From the NCBI RefSeq assembly GCF_004768465.1, contig NZ_SRMF01000015.1:1-54999 (forward strand): a stretch of DNA of 54,999 bases, written 5' to 3'. Source of the stretch: Natronospirillum operosum. GTDB lineage: Bacteria; Pseudomonadota; Gammaproteobacteria; Pseudomonadales; Natronospirillaceae. Every line of letters starts with the position of its first letter. Positions within the stretch are counted from its first letter, which is position 1. The notes beneath the pieces were generated by a model. That model was not told the origin of the DNA and made no database searches. It saw nothing but the letters and a program-made list of their open reading frames with translations. Below, piece by piece: positions 24,258 to 34,307 of the stretch. The translations under genes were made by a program, and so were the position numbers.

Positions 24258-26422
24258 AGGCGACTCCGCCCGAATCCGAACGCGAGCTGGTGCTGGTCGG
24301 CGGCGGCCACACCCATGCCCTGCTGATACGGCGTCTGGGCATGCGCCCGCTGCCCGGGGTGCGGGTGACACTGATCTCCGAGAGCGCCATGACGCCGTAC
24401 TCCGGCATGCTGCCCGGGCTGATAGCCGGGCACTACACCTTCGACGAGACCCATATTGATCTCAATCGACTCTGTCAGCGCTGTGGGGTGCGCTTTGTCG
24501 AGGGGCGGCTGACCGGGTTCGATCCGCAGGCGCGCCGGCTGCAGATTCGGGGACGACCCGAGCTGCGCTACGATCTGGTCAGTTTCGATACCGGCTCGAC
24601 GCCGAACCTGTCCATTCCGGGAGCCCGCGAACATGCCGTGGGGGTCAAGCCGGTCAGTCACTTTCATGACGCATGGTCGCGTCTGCTGGCGCAACTGGAA
24701 CAGACCCCGACCCAGCCTCTGCACTGGGGGGTTGTCGGCGCCGGCGCCGGTGGCGTGGAACTGGTGCTGGCCATGGTGCACCGGCTGCGCGGCCGCAGCG
24801 GCTTGAACCTGCATCTGATCTTCAGCAGCGAGCGCGTTCTGCCCGGCTACCCCACTGGTGTGGTGCGCGCAGCCGAACGGGCCCTGCAAACCGCAGGCGT
24901 GACCCTGCACGCGGGAGCCCAAGTGACGGCGGTGACGGCCGACGGCGTGACTCTCGAAACCGGTCATACCATTGCCCTGCACCGCACCGTACTGTGCACG
25001 CCCGCGTCGGCGCCGGACTGGCCAGCCAGAGCCGGGCTGGACACCGCCAATGACGGCTTTATCGCCGTCAATCAATACCTGCAGTCGACCTCGCATGCGA
25101 CTGTCTTTGCCGCCGGCGACGTGGCCGAAATGGTGGACGATCCCCGGCCCAAAGCCGGCGTCTACGCGGTGCGTCAGGCCCCCACCCTGCAGCACAATAT
25201 CGAGCGCTGGTTCCGCCAGCAGCCACTGGAACCGATTCGCCTGCAGCGCCGCTTTCTGTCCCTGCTGTCACTGGGTGACCGGCGTGCCACCGGCAGTCGC
25301 AACGGTTTGAGCTTTACCGGTTACTGGGTCTGGCGCTGGAAGGACCGCATCGACCGCCGGTTCATGGACGCATTGAACAACTTCCGACCCGGTATGGCGC
25401 AGAACAGCGATGCCAGCGAAACGCCAGCACCCATGCACTGTGCCGGTTGTGGCAGCAAGCTGGGCCCTGAACTGCTGCAGGACACATTGGCGGACTTGCC
25501 ACAGGTACAGAAAGAGGCGGTGCTGCCGGCCTTGGGCAAGGCCGAAGATGCCAGTCTGTGGACCCCGACACCGGGCCGGCAGATAGCACAGAGCGTGGAC
25601 GGCTTCCGGGCCTTTTCCGACGACCTCTACCGGCTCGGCCAGGTCGCGGTGCACCATGCACTGAGCGACCTCTATGCCATGAATGCGACGCCGGTCTCGG
25701 CGCAGGTCTGGATCAATCTGGCGTTTGGTCATGCGCGCGTACAGGCGGGTGATTTCCGCCAGGTCATGCGCGGTATCGCCGAGGCCCTGGTGGCCAACGA
25801 CTGCGTGCTGGCCGGCGGGCACAGTACCGAAGGGCTGGAAACCCATCTGTCGGTGACGGCCAGTGGCGAAGTGGCGCCGGACCGGATCTGGCGCAAGAGC
25901 GGCGCCAGATCCGGTGACTGGCTGGTGCTGAGCAAGCCGCTGGGCACCGGGGTCATACTGGCCGCCGATATGACCGGCGACGCTCCGGCGGGATCGATGA
26001 CTGCCGCCTGGGACAGCATGCTGAACTCGAATCGAGAGGCCTGGCTGGCCCTGCAGCAACTGCAGCCCAACGCCGTGACTGATGTCACCGGCTTCGGCCT
26101 GCTGGGCCACCTGCTGGAAATGCTTGAGGGCTCGGAACTGAGTGCCGAATTGCAGGCCGAGGCGATTCCGGCCCTGCCCGGGGCGCTGGATCTGCTGGCG
26201 GCAGGCCGGCAATCAAGCCTGGTCCCGCACCTGCTGCCGCAACTGAACCACTGCCACAGCGAGGCCGGCGTGAACCCGGCGCTCACTCAACTGCTGCTGG
26301 ACCCGCAGACCTCCGGCGGCCTGCTGGCCGCCGTGCCGGACATATCGGCCCTGCCTGCTACCTTTGCGGTCATCGGCCGGCTGGACCAACGCTCGGAGGC
26401 GTCGGCGGTGCGGGTTTTGTGA
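24254..26422 (+). CDS. selD: NADH dehydrogenase-like / selenide water dikinase fusion
   Basis: A 722-aa two-domain protein. Residues 1 to about 385 are a pyridine-nucleotide-disulfide oxidoreductase related to NDH-2, with FAD motif VLVGGGHTHALLI, the second dinucleotide motif GVVGAGAGGVELVLA, and the late TVFAAGDVAEM. From residue 394 it is SelD, which makes selenophosphate from selenide and ATP. The catalytic Cys and Lys are kept in HCAGCGSKLG; the Cys two positions after the catalytic one is Ser, and no in-frame UGA suggests selenocysteine. The Gly-rich DPQTSGGLL is near the end. The reductase half may supply reduced selenium. Confidence 0.95.
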   Translation: MKATPPESERELVLVGGGHTHALLIRRLGMRPLPGVRVTLISESAMTPYSGMLPGLIAGHYTFDETHIDLNRLCQRCGVRFVEGRLTGFDPQARRLQIRGRPELRYDLVSFDTGSTPNLSIPGAREHAVGVKPVSHFHDAWSRLLAQLEQTPTQPLHWGVVGAGAGGVELVLAMVHRLRGRSGLNLHLIFSSERVLPGYPTGVVRAAERALQTAGVTLHAGAQVTAVTADGVTLETGHTIALHRTVLCTPASAPDWPARAGLDTANDGFIAVNQYLQSTSHATVFAAGDVAEMVDDPRPKAGVYAVRQAPTLQHNIERWFRQQPLEPIRLQRRFLSLLSLGDRRATGSRNGLSFTGYWVWRWKDRIDRRFMDALNNFRPGMAQNSDASETPAPMHCAGCGSKLGPELLQDTLADLPQVQKEAVLPALGKAEDASLWTPTPGRQIAQSVDGFRAFSDDLYRLGQVAVHHALSDLYAMNATPVSAQVWINLAFGHARVQAGDFRQVMRGIAEALVANDCVLAGGHSTEGLETHLSVTASGEVAPDRIWRKSGARSGDWLVLSKPLGTGVILAADMTGDAPAGSMTAAWDSMLNSNREAWLALQQLQPNAVTDVTGFGLLGHLLEMLEGSELSAELQAEAIPALPGALDLLAAGRQSSLVPHLLPQLNHCHSEAGVNPALTQLLLDPQTSGGLLAAVPDISALPATFAVIGRLDQRSEASAVRVL

Positions 26423-26567
26423 CTGCAGGGCAAAATCATCAAGGTCGCAAAAATTTGAACGGTGTCTCATTTTCTGCAATCGCATGATGCGGGAACCAGA
26501 CTGGCCGTCTAGAGTGTAAGCGCAGTGTCAAGGACGCTGCTCAGTAGTAACCACAAGGAAGCCTGTC

Positions 26568-27092
26568 ATGAATTATCGAATGTCCACTCTGCTTGTCTCT
26601 TTCCTGTTCGTCCTGTCAGCCTGCAGTTCCCTGCCCTCCGAGCCAGAGGGTGACATGGCGTTGCTGGTGTTCCCGATGGAAACCAGCACGGCCCCTGGCA
26701 ACAGTATCTGGTGGGATTATCAGATATTTGCCGAAAATATGGACACCGGCGAACGAAAGCCCTTCTTTCTGCGCCCGGCGCCCAGAGTCGAATACGAGAT
26801 TGTCGTACTGGACACAGGTGGTCGTTTTCTTCTGAACGGCTGGAACTCCCGCAACCGCAATAACAATCGCGTCAATCAGCACGGACTGAGCCGCTACGCC
26901 ACTGCCCGCAGTGGTCATCTGAACCTTTATCCCCACCGCCTGGTCGTGCGCAGCGAAAACAACAACCAGCGCCGCAGATTTGTGCCCATGCACCCTCAGG
27001 AGCAGGAAGCCCTGCTGGAACAGATTCGTCGCGATCATCCCGACATGAACAACTGGCCCAGCTTTATATCCGGAGGGTCGCTGGAGGACTGA
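26568..27092 (+). CDS. Predicted lipoprotein, unknown function
   Basis: A 174-aa lipoprotein with signal peptide and lipobox L-S-A-C at about residues 16-19, followed by Ser, so outer-membrane sorting is expected. The mature part looks like a beta domain with a central Asn- and Arg-rich loop (residues about 95-105) and a C-terminal Arg-rich helix. I do not recognise a family. AAGGAA precedes the ATG at 26568; a second Met follows four codons on. It is a single gene converging on the sulfurtransferase, six bases away. Confidence 0.75.
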   Translation: MNYRMSTLLVSFLFVLSACSSLPSEPEGDMALLVFPMETSTAPGNSIWWDYQIFAENMDTGERKPFFLRPAPRVEYEIVVLDTGGRFLLNGWNSRNRNNNRVNQHGLSRYATARSGHLNLYPHRLVVRSENNNQRRRFVPMHPQEQEALLEQIRRDHPDMNNWPSFISGGSLED

Positions 27093-27098
27093 GACCGC

Positions 27099-27971
27099 TC
27101 AGGTGCTGGTTTCGACCGGTCGCTGATCGTCAGTCACCCACTCGCTCCAGGAGCCGGGGTACAGCTTCGGCTGCGGCAACCCGGCCAGCATCATGGCCAG
27201 GATATTGTGGCAGGCCGTCACGCCGGAGCCGCAATAACTGACCGGGGTCGGCTGCGGTGAGCTGCAGGCCGGGCTGCTGATCTCAGGACCGGCAACCAGG
27301 CCGGCTTCGGCGAAGCGCTGACGCAGGGTCGACACCGGCAGAAAACGCCCCTCGGCATCGACATTGCGGGAAAAATCCAGACAGACCGCGCCGGGAATAT
27401 GGCCGGCCTTCGGGTCCAGCGGCTCGGTTTCGCCGCTGTACCGGGGCCAGGCCCGGGCGTCCAGCAGTTGCCAGGCGGACAGATCGGCCATCAGGTCGTC
27501 GGCACCTATAATCCAGTCCGGCGGGCAGTCCACCTCAATGTCGCCGGGCGCCGGCTGCGGCGTTTCGATGCTGGTGGCGCCATTGGTGGCCAGCCAGCGC
27601 TTGCAGCCACCGTTCAATACCCGTACATCGGTCAGCCCGGCCCAGCGCAGCATCCACCAGGCACGGGCGGCAAACATGCTGTTGGCGCCGTCATACACCA
27701 CCACCCGGGTGTCGGCGCTGACACCCCACTGGCGCAAAGTGGTCTGCCAGGCTTCCGGCTCCGGCAACGGGTGTCGACCTGTTTTGCCAGGCACAACCGG
27801 CCCGGCCAAGTCGTCATCCAGATGGGCATAGACGGCCCCGGGAATGTGTCCGGCCGCATACTGCTCACGGCCCGCCAGCGGGTTCGTCAGATCAAAACGG
27901 CAATCCAGAATCAGCAGGCCATCAGCGCCCAGTTCGGTCTGCAGGGTTTCAGGTTCAATCAGCCAGCTCAT
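27099..27971 (-). CDS. sseA: Thiosulfate / 3-mercaptopyruvate sulfurtransferase
   Basis: A 290-aa enzyme with tandem rhodanese domains: the inactive N-terminal half (LDCRFDLTN, GHIPGAVYAHLDDDL) and the active C-terminal half with Cys247 in YCGSGVTAC. The loop C-G-S-G-V-T resembles 3-mercaptopyruvate sulfurtransferases (C-G-S/T-G-V-T) more than thiosulfate enzymes. It transfers sulfane sulfur to thiols or cyanide. Its ATG overlaps the stop of the ModF-like gene by one base (TGATG), so translation is coupled. Confidence 0.92.
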   Translation of the reverse strand: MSWLIEPETLQTELGADGLLILDCRFDLTNPLAGREQYAAGHIPGAVYAHLDDDLAGPVVPGKTGRHPLPEPEAWQTTLRQWGVSADTRVVVYDGANSMFAARAWWMLRWAGLTDVRVLNGGCKRWLATNGATSIETPQPAPGDIEVDCPPDWIIGADDLMADLSAWQLLDARAWPRYSGETEPLDPKAGHIPGAVCLDFSRNVDAEGRFLPVSTLRQRFAEAGLVAGPEISSPACSSPQPTPVSYCGSGVTACHNILAMMLAGLPQPKLYPGSWSEWVTDDQRPVETST

Positions 27972-29443
27972 CAGGCCTCTCCTCCAGTCATCGTCTGTGG
28001 TCGAATATGCCAGCCGGAAGACGCGGGTTCAAAGACCAGACGCTGCCGGACCAGCGCCAACTGCTCATCCTGTCGATGGCTGACAAACAGCAGAGTTGTG
28101 GGGCCGTCGCGCAGCAGGCGTTCCACCACGGCCAGCACACGAAAGCGGTTCAGATCGTCCAGCCCCAGCGTGGGCTCGTCCAGAATCAGCAGCGGCGGCT
28201 GCTTGATCAGGGCGCGGGCAATCAGCACCAGCCGCTGCTCGCCGGAGGACAGGCTGCGCAGAGAGTGGCGCGCTTTGTCGGCCAGACCGACACAGTCCAG
28301 CCACTGCAGGGCCAGATCCAGTTCCTGCTGACCGGTGGCCTGATAGAGCCCGATGGAGTCGGTCAGCCCCGAAACCACGGCCGTGACCACATTGCCCGAC
28401 ACCCGGTAATCCCGTTGCAGATCGGTGGAGACATAACCCAGATGTTTCTTGATGTCCCAGATACTCTCGCCCCGCCCGCGCCGGTAGCCAAACACGGTGA
28501 GGTCATTCACATAGCATTGCGGATGATCACCATTGACCAGTTTCAGCAGGGTGGACTTGCCACAGCCATTGGGGCCCGCAATCTGGGTATGCTGACCCGG
28601 ATAGAGCGCCCAGTCGAAGTCTTCGAACTGCAGTGTATCGCCGTAGGCCACCCGGCCCTTGACCAGACGCACCAGTGGCTCGTCGGCCGGCCAGTGCGGC
28701 AGCTGGAACTCGGACTGTCGGGGCGGCAACTCTGGCGCTGGGGCCTGAATCAGATCCGTGGTGGCCTGCCAGTCGGGATGGACCCGCACGCTGTCAGCCG
28801 GCCCGGTCAGGGCCAGGCGACAGTGGTCCAGCAGGGCAATGTGGGTCGCCCACGGCGGGATATCCTGACGCTGACCGACCAGCAGGAGCAGCCGCCAGCC
28901 GGTTGCTGCCAGTTCTCCCAGGGCTGCGGTCAGGTCGCCGTGACTCTGTGTATCCAGACCTTCGAAGGGTTCTTCCAGCAGCAACAGATCCGGCCTGGCC
29001 AGCAGAGCCCGGCCGAGCATAACGCGACGCCCTTCGCCGGAACTGAGCAGCCGATAGCCGCGATCCAGCAACGATGTCAGGCCCAGCAGTTCCGCCGTGG
29101 CGTCGATGGCGGTCGGGTCGGCGTCTATTTCTGCCAGCAGTGCACGCACCGGCGTGCCCTGGTCCGGGATATCTGTCAGGTCCGTTTCGTCCCGGTACAG
29201 CTCGCGTTCGTACAGGTCCTGCTGCTGTTCCAGCGACAACCAGATCACCCGCTCTGGCAGGCCCTCGAGTTGCCCGGCATCCGGGGCGCGCTCGCCGCAG
29301 AGCAGGCGTGAAAGCAGGCTCTTGCCGCTGCCCACGCCGCCCAGCACTGTCCAGTGCTCGCCGGCGGTCAGCGTCCAGTCCGCAATGGCCAATGGACCAG
29401 CCTGCAGCTGTGTCAGTCGAATGGTGGTATCTGTCTGGCTCAA
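27971..29443 (-). CDS. modF: Tandem ATP-binding ABC protein, ModF/PhrA type
   Basis: About 490 aa with two nucleotide-binding domains and no membrane segments. Domain 1 has Walker A GGVGSGKS, degenerate signature LSSGEGRR and Walker B LLLLEEPFEGLD. Domain 2 has Walker A GPNGCGKST, signature LSSGEQRL and LLILDEPTLGLDD. The layout and the motif WDIKKHLGYVS match E. coli ModF. The start is placed at TTG 29443: a GGGAG site lies upstream, and earlier in-frame codons run into the upstream DUF418 gene. ModF is linked to molybdate by position in E. coli, but its biochemical role is not settled. Confidence 0.83.
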   Translation of the reverse strand: MSQTDTTIRLTQLQAGPLAIADWTLTAGEHWTVLGGVGSGKSLLSRLLCGERAPDAGQLEGLPERVIWLSLEQQQDLYERELYRDETDLTDIPDQGTPVRALLAEIDADPTAIDATAELLGLTSLLDRGYRLLSSGEGRRVMLGRALLARPDLLLLEEPFEGLDTQSHGDLTAALGELAATGWRLLLLVGQRQDIPPWATHIALLDHCRLALTGPADSVRVHPDWQATTDLIQAPAPELPPRQSEFQLPHWPADEPLVRLVKGRVAYGDTLQFEDFDWALYPGQHTQIAGPNGCGKSTLLKLVNGDHPQCYVNDLTVFGYRRGRGESIWDIKKHLGYVSTDLQRDYRVSGNVVTAVVSGLTDSIGLYQATGQQELDLALQWLDCVGLADKARHSLRSLSSGEQRLVLIARALIKQPPLLILDEPTLGLDDLNRFRVLAVVERLLRDGPTTLLFVSHRQDEQLALVRQRLVFEPASSGWHIRPQTMTGGEA

Positions 29444-29463
29444 CGCAAGTACTCCCGGTCTGC

Positions 29464-30657
29464 TCAGCGATAGACAAGACGGCGCAGCAAGGCATCTGCC
29501 GGACCGCGTTTGCCGGTTGTATCCAGCCACAGGGCGAAGGCAACGCTTGCGGTCCAGACGACAACGGCCACACCCATGGCTCCGGCCCGGTGCATGTACT
29601 CACCCAGCCCGAGCAGGTCCGGATGAAGCACAATGGCGACCCCAGCCGACACCATGAGGTAAATGGTGAGGGAGCGGCGGCCAGCGGCCACGAGCGCGCG
29701 GGTCAGTATGCCAGTGCGGCGCCGCTGCTCGAGATGGAGACCAATCAGCCCGAAAGCGGCAATATAGCCCACGCCGCCCGCGATGCCAGTGATAATCTGC
29801 AGGGCCAGCATCAGACCGAGGGCGAAACTGGTGCTGCTCAGCACACCCGTACCGGCCAGCGCCAGAGGCAAGGCACCCAGCACCGAGATGGCAATACCGA
29901 CAACGGTCAGCCAACGCAAGGTGCGGCGATGCAGGGAAAGGTCATCAAGCAGCCCGATTCTTCCCAGCCACATGCCGATGGTGACAAGGATCAGCAGTGG
30001 AAATACAAAGGAGGAAAACAGCGGTCCGATCAAGGCCCCAACCAACCGGACGATCCAGTCTTCCATGGTCATGTAGCCCGGAATGACGAACCCCGAACCC
30101 TCGTCACTGGTCATCAGAACTGACCCCAAAACCGCCATCACAATACTGAACGGAACCAGCAGCGCTACCGCCCGTTTGATCGTACTGTCGGCTCTGAACA
30201 GAAGCCATCCAAGTATCAGTGTACCCAATCCGTATGCAGTCAGAATTTCCCCGGGGAAAACAAGCGTAGCGTGGACCATCCCGAAAACAATCAACCACAG
30301 TGCTCGTCGACGCAACAACCCTCGTGCATCTTTTTCAGCCGTACCCGCCGCCTGCTGGCGGTTGACCAGCATCACCATTCCATAACCAAAGAGAATGGCG
30401 AACATCGGAAATGCTCGATTCTCCAGAAGAAGCGCCGCTGCAAAGCTGGCGATCTGATCTGCCAGGCCGCCGCCGGGGATTACGCCATAACCCCCGACAT
30501 CCGGCTGCGACAAATACATGGGGGCATAGGCCATGGCGATCAGCAACAACATGAAGCCGCGTGCGAGATCGGGGGCAACCCTGCGCTCACCAAGCGCGAG
30601 ATGGCCGGCGTGAGCAGCAGAAGGTGGCTGCAGTGCAGAGTCCGTGGTGGATCCCAT
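29464..30657 (-). CDS. DUF418 family membrane protein
   Basis: A 397-aa polytopic inner-membrane protein with about 9-10 helices. Landmarks are the N-terminal DLARGFMLLLIAMAY and ENRAFPMFAILFGYG, which equates to the family motif F-x-x-L-F-G, and the C-terminal DUF418 region with RSLTIYLM. Members such as YeiB are related to acyltransferase-3 proteins; their substrates are mostly unknown. AGGAGG precedes the ATG. It is 15 bases downstream of the TetR gene and 20 bases upstream of the ModF-like start. Confidence 0.87.
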   Translation of the reverse strand: MGSTTDSALQPPSAAHAGHLALGERRVAPDLARGFMLLLIAMAYAPMYLSQPDVGGYGVIPGGGLADQIASFAAALLLENRAFPMFAILFGYGMVMLVNRQQAAGTAEKDARGLLRRRALWLIVFGMVHATLVFPGEILTAYGLGTLILGWLLFRADSTIKRAVALLVPFSIVMAVLGSVLMTSDEGSGFVIPGYMTMEDWIVRLVGALIGPLFSSFVFPLLILVTIGMWLGRIGLLDDLSLHRRTLRWLTVVGIAISVLGALPLALAGTGVLSSTSFALGLMLALQIITGIAGGVGYIAAFGLIGLHLEQRRRTGILTRALVAAGRRSLTIYLMVSAGVAIVLHPDLLGLGEYMHRAGAMGVAVVVWTASVAFALWLDTTGKRGPADALLRRLVYR

Positions 30658-30672
30658 CAGGTGTTCCTCCTG

Positions 30673-31275
30673 TCAGGTATCATCCGATACCGGATAATCG
30701 ATCCCGGTAAAGGATCGTTCAATTTCGGCACAAATACGCTCTACAGCCGTTACATCAGTGGAAAACAGAGCGGATGCACCCCAGATGGTGCTGACCAGAA
30801 AGTCGGCTCCTGCATCCGGGTCGAGGTCACTACGAAAAGTACCGTCGCGTACGCCCTCGGCCAGAAACTCAGCGATACCACCCCGCCAGGCGGCCAGCAG
30901 TGGTTCCAGCATCTGCACAATTACGTCGTGCCGACGCGACAAGAGAACCAGTTCATAGAGCACGATCATCACATCAGGCCGCTGCTCGATGTTCGCGCGC
31001 GCATCCCGGAACTCCTGGCGCAACCGCTCCAGGCTCGACATCGATTCTGCCGGCTGCTCTGCATGCTGCTGGTAAAAGATGTCGCCGAGAAGATGGGCCA
31101 CACCTTCAATCAAATCTCTCTTGGTCGGAAAGTAATAATGCAGCGTGGAGATATTGATACCGACCCGTGCGGCCACATCACGTGTACGCAGCCCCTCAAT
31201 GCCAACCTCGGCGATGAGATCGAAGGCTGCACGGGCGAGTTGATCCTTGCGGTTGGAGGTGCTTTCTGTACTCAT
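30673..31275 (-). CDS. TetR family transcriptional regulator
   Basis: A 200-aa repressor. The N-terminal HTH (about residues 8-55) has the hallmark GIEGLRTRDVAARVGINISTLHYYFPTKRDLI; the C-terminal domain resembles TetR_C groups that bind hydrophobic ligands. ATG at 31275 is preferred over the codon 12 triplets earlier, which would lie inside the promoter. It begins a likely operon with DUF418, ModF-like and SseA-like genes. The palindrome just upstream overlaps its own -35 box, so it is probably autoregulated. Confidence 0.9.
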   Translation of the reverse strand: MSTESTSNRKDQLARAAFDLIAEVGIEGLRTRDVAARVGINISTLHYYFPTKRDLIEGVAHLLGDIFYQQHAEQPAESMSSLERLRQEFRDARANIEQRPDVMIVLYELVLLSRRHDVIVQMLEPLLAAWRGGIAEFLAEGVRDGTFRSDLDPDAGADFLVSTIWGASALFSTDVTAVERICAEIERSFTGIDYPVSDDT

Positions 31276-31283
31276 GCCTCGAT

Positions 31284-31327
31284 ACTCTAGTAACTCAGCA
31301 CCAGAAGTCAATCAATCAGTTGATTGA
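31284..31327 (-). promoter_or_regulatory. TetR-gene promoter with overlapping 16-bp operator
   Basis: On the minus strand TTGACT (31306-31311), a 16-base spacer and TAGAGT (31284-31289) form a sigma-70 promoter. Immediately upstream and touching the -35 box is the palindrome TCAATCA-GT-TGATTGA (31312-31327), with perfect 7-bp arms. This size and placement are typical of a TetR autorepression operator. Confidence 0.75.
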
Positions 31328-31409
31328 ATTTCTGGCCGAGACTGCAACCTGTGCACAACGGGTCAGACCGGAGCAATGCGGGAGACTGGATGGCGCTGTC
31401 CCTATCGCG

Positions 31410-32462
<1,053 letters not shown>

Positions 32463-32590
32463 GAGTCGGGCCGCCTGCTGCTGTTGTGCTTGTCTGTATA
32501 GACTTGTGCAATGGCTGTGAGCTGTCCAGCCAGGATGACAAAGTATCTAATTGCCAGCCGGAGAGGACTGTAAAATCTAGTTGCCATCGG

Positions 32591-32638
32591 GTAGTGAGGC
32601 GCAAGCCGAATTTGCAGCGAGCGACGCGAGTCGCGATG
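32591..32638 (-). repeat. Two diverged inverted copies of the 43-bp repeat core
   Basis: The segments at 32591-32610 and 32613-32638 read, on the minus strand, as variants of the repeat core found four times at 32678-32834 (GGGACTTGCGTCCCTCGCTACA with changes). They face the tandem array across a GC-rich centre near 32660, in the head-to-head layout of REP/BIME elements. Confidence 0.55.
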
Positions 32639-32677
32639 GCGGCGCCAGCCGCCCATCATACGGGGCCCTGTGGCCCC

Positions 32678-32834
32678 ATCGGGACTTGCGTCCCTCACTA
32701 CAAGAGTGGTGCCTCGTTTGTCGGGACTTGCGTCCCTCGCTACAGGGTGTGGTGCCTCGTTTTTCGGGACTTGCGTCCTTCGCTACAGGGTGTGGTGCCT
32801 CGTTTGTCGGGACTTGCGTCCCTCGCTACAGGGC
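32678..32834 (+). repeat. Tandem array, 3.6 copies of a 42-43-bp REP-like unit
   Basis: Copies start at 32678, 32720, 32763 and 32806 (periods 42, 43, 43). Each contains the small dyad GGGAC-TTGC-GTCCC followed by TCGCTACAGGG and GTGGTGCCTCG. The first copy is the most diverged. The fourth copy runs into the 3' end of the peptidase gene, and its TAG stop (32826-32828 on the minus strand) is part of the repeat. There are no unique spacers, so this is not CRISPR. Confidence 0.88.
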
Positions 32835-34148
32835 GAAGGCCTCGCGGGTGAGGTTGCGGCTGGCGCCGTCGCCGATGATCAGGTTGTCCTCGATGCGGAT
32901 ACCGCCGAACGGCCGCAGGGTTTCGATCAGGTCGAGGTCACAGCCGTGGTCGGCGTTGTCCTTCACCATGCGGTCGAGCAGCATGGGGATGAAGTACAGA
33001 CCCGGCTCTATGGTCAGCGCCATGCCGGCTTCCAGGGTGCGGGTCAGCCGCAGTGCGGGCGCGTGGCGAGGAGGCGGTGCCAGGTCGCCGGCCGGGTTCT
33101 GCCAGTGGCCGCCGACATCATGCACCTGCAGCCCCAGCAGGTGGCCGAGGCCATGCGGGAAGAATACCTGTGGAATGCGTTGCGCCAGCTGGGTGTCGAC
33201 GTCATGGCGACACAGGCCCGCATCATGCAGGATGGTGGCAATGCCGCGCAGGGTCTCGTCGTGCAGATCCGGATAGTGAGTGCCCGCTACTGCCTGGCGG
33301 CACAGTTGCTGCTGCAACTCGTCGACCTGCTGCAGCAACTGCGCAAACAGCCCGTCGTCGCTGGTCGTGGTGCGGGTGATATCACTGGCGTAACCCAGAT
33401 ACTGGGCCCCGGCGTCGATCAGCAGGGTCCGGTGCACAGAGGGTGCCTCGAAACACCGCCGCTCGTAGTGCAGTGTGGCGGCGGACTCGTTCAGACCGAT
33501 GATACTGTGATAGGGCTCCTCTTCCGCCACCTGACGGCTGGCCGCCAGATACGCATGATGGATCAGCGCCTCCGGCTGCCCGGCATGAAACGCCTCGGCC
33601 GCCGCCCGATGCCCGGCCACGGCAGACCGGGAGGCCTGTTCGAGACAGTGAATTTCCCAGTCGGTCTTGATGGCGCGAGCATAGTGCAGCGGATTGAGCA
33701 CGGCGGCCGGGTTCAGCGCCACGGAATCACCCAGTACATCCAGGCCCCGGGTCTGCGGGCCCAGCCAGGCGACGACAGAGTCGGTGAGGTCGCGCAGACC
33801 GGCGATAACGTCGGTCTGCCATTCCTGAATACGCCAGCGCATGCGCCAGTTGCCACCCGGCAACTGGGGTGTCAGATGCCAGAAATCTTTCTGTGCAGGA
33901 AACAGCAGGGTCGGCGGTTCACCCACCTTCACCACCACAAAGGTACCGGGCGGCGGTACAAAGGGCAGCCACTGCTGCGCCAGCGGGTAAGGCTTGAACG
34001 GATACGCCTGATCGTCCTCATGGCGCAGCAGCAGATCACCGGCGGCGATCACGGCCCGGCTGATACCGGCAGCGGTCAGAGCCTCGTCATAGCGAGCCTG
34101 CAGGGTTTCCAGGTGGCGGGTATACAGGGCATCAGACTGATCGGGCAT
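32826..34148 (-). CDS. pepQ: Xaa-Pro dipeptidase, M24 family
   Basis: A 440-aa cytoplasmic peptidase that cleaves dipeptides with C-terminal proline; related enzymes also hydrolyse organophosphates. The pita-bread fold carries the metal ligands in DAGAQYLGYASDITRT, HGLGHLLGLQVHD, EPGLYFIP and RIEDN, in the expected order. E. coli PepQ has 443 aa. ATG at 34148 is preferred since GAGGA precedes it; the frame runs 22 codons further without support. Its last codons and stop lie within a copy of the 43-bp repeat. Confidence 0.94.
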   Translation of the reverse strand: MPDQSDALYTRHLETLQARYDEALTAAGISRAVIAAGDLLLRHEDDQAYPFKPYPLAQQWLPFVPPPGTFVVVKVGEPPTLLFPAQKDFWHLTPQLPGGNWRMRWRIQEWQTDVIAGLRDLTDSVVAWLGPQTRGLDVLGDSVALNPAAVLNPLHYARAIKTDWEIHCLEQASRSAVAGHRAAAEAFHAGQPEALIHHAYLAASRQVAEEEPYHSIIGLNESAATLHYERRCFEAPSVHRTLLIDAGAQYLGYASDITRTTTSDDGLFAQLLQQVDELQQQLCRQAVAGTHYPDLHDETLRGIATILHDAGLCRHDVDTQLAQRIPQVFFPHGLGHLLGLQVHDVGGHWQNPAGDLAPPPRHAPALRLTRTLEAGMALTIEPGLYFIPMLLDRMVKDNADHGCDLDLIETLRPFGGIRIEDNLIIGDGASRNLTREAFAL

Positions 34149-34307
34149 GGCGCATCCTCGGCAACAATGGATTCTGAGAGCCGCCACTATGCCACACTGG
34201 ACAGGCTCCGCCACCCTTGAACCCGGGCTCGCACCTCTGCGCCAGAAGACAGCGCGACCACGACTGGCAACCGCAATTGACGTTGACGCTATTACCCTCT
34301 GTTGCGG

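Noticed and set aside
25433-25470. Possible selenocysteine codon at the SelD active site
   Set aside because: The active-site codon is TGT (Cys) and no in-frame TGA is present.
32678-32834. Tandem repeats considered as a CRISPR array
   Set aside because: Units are contiguous with no unique spacers, and no cas genes are nearby.
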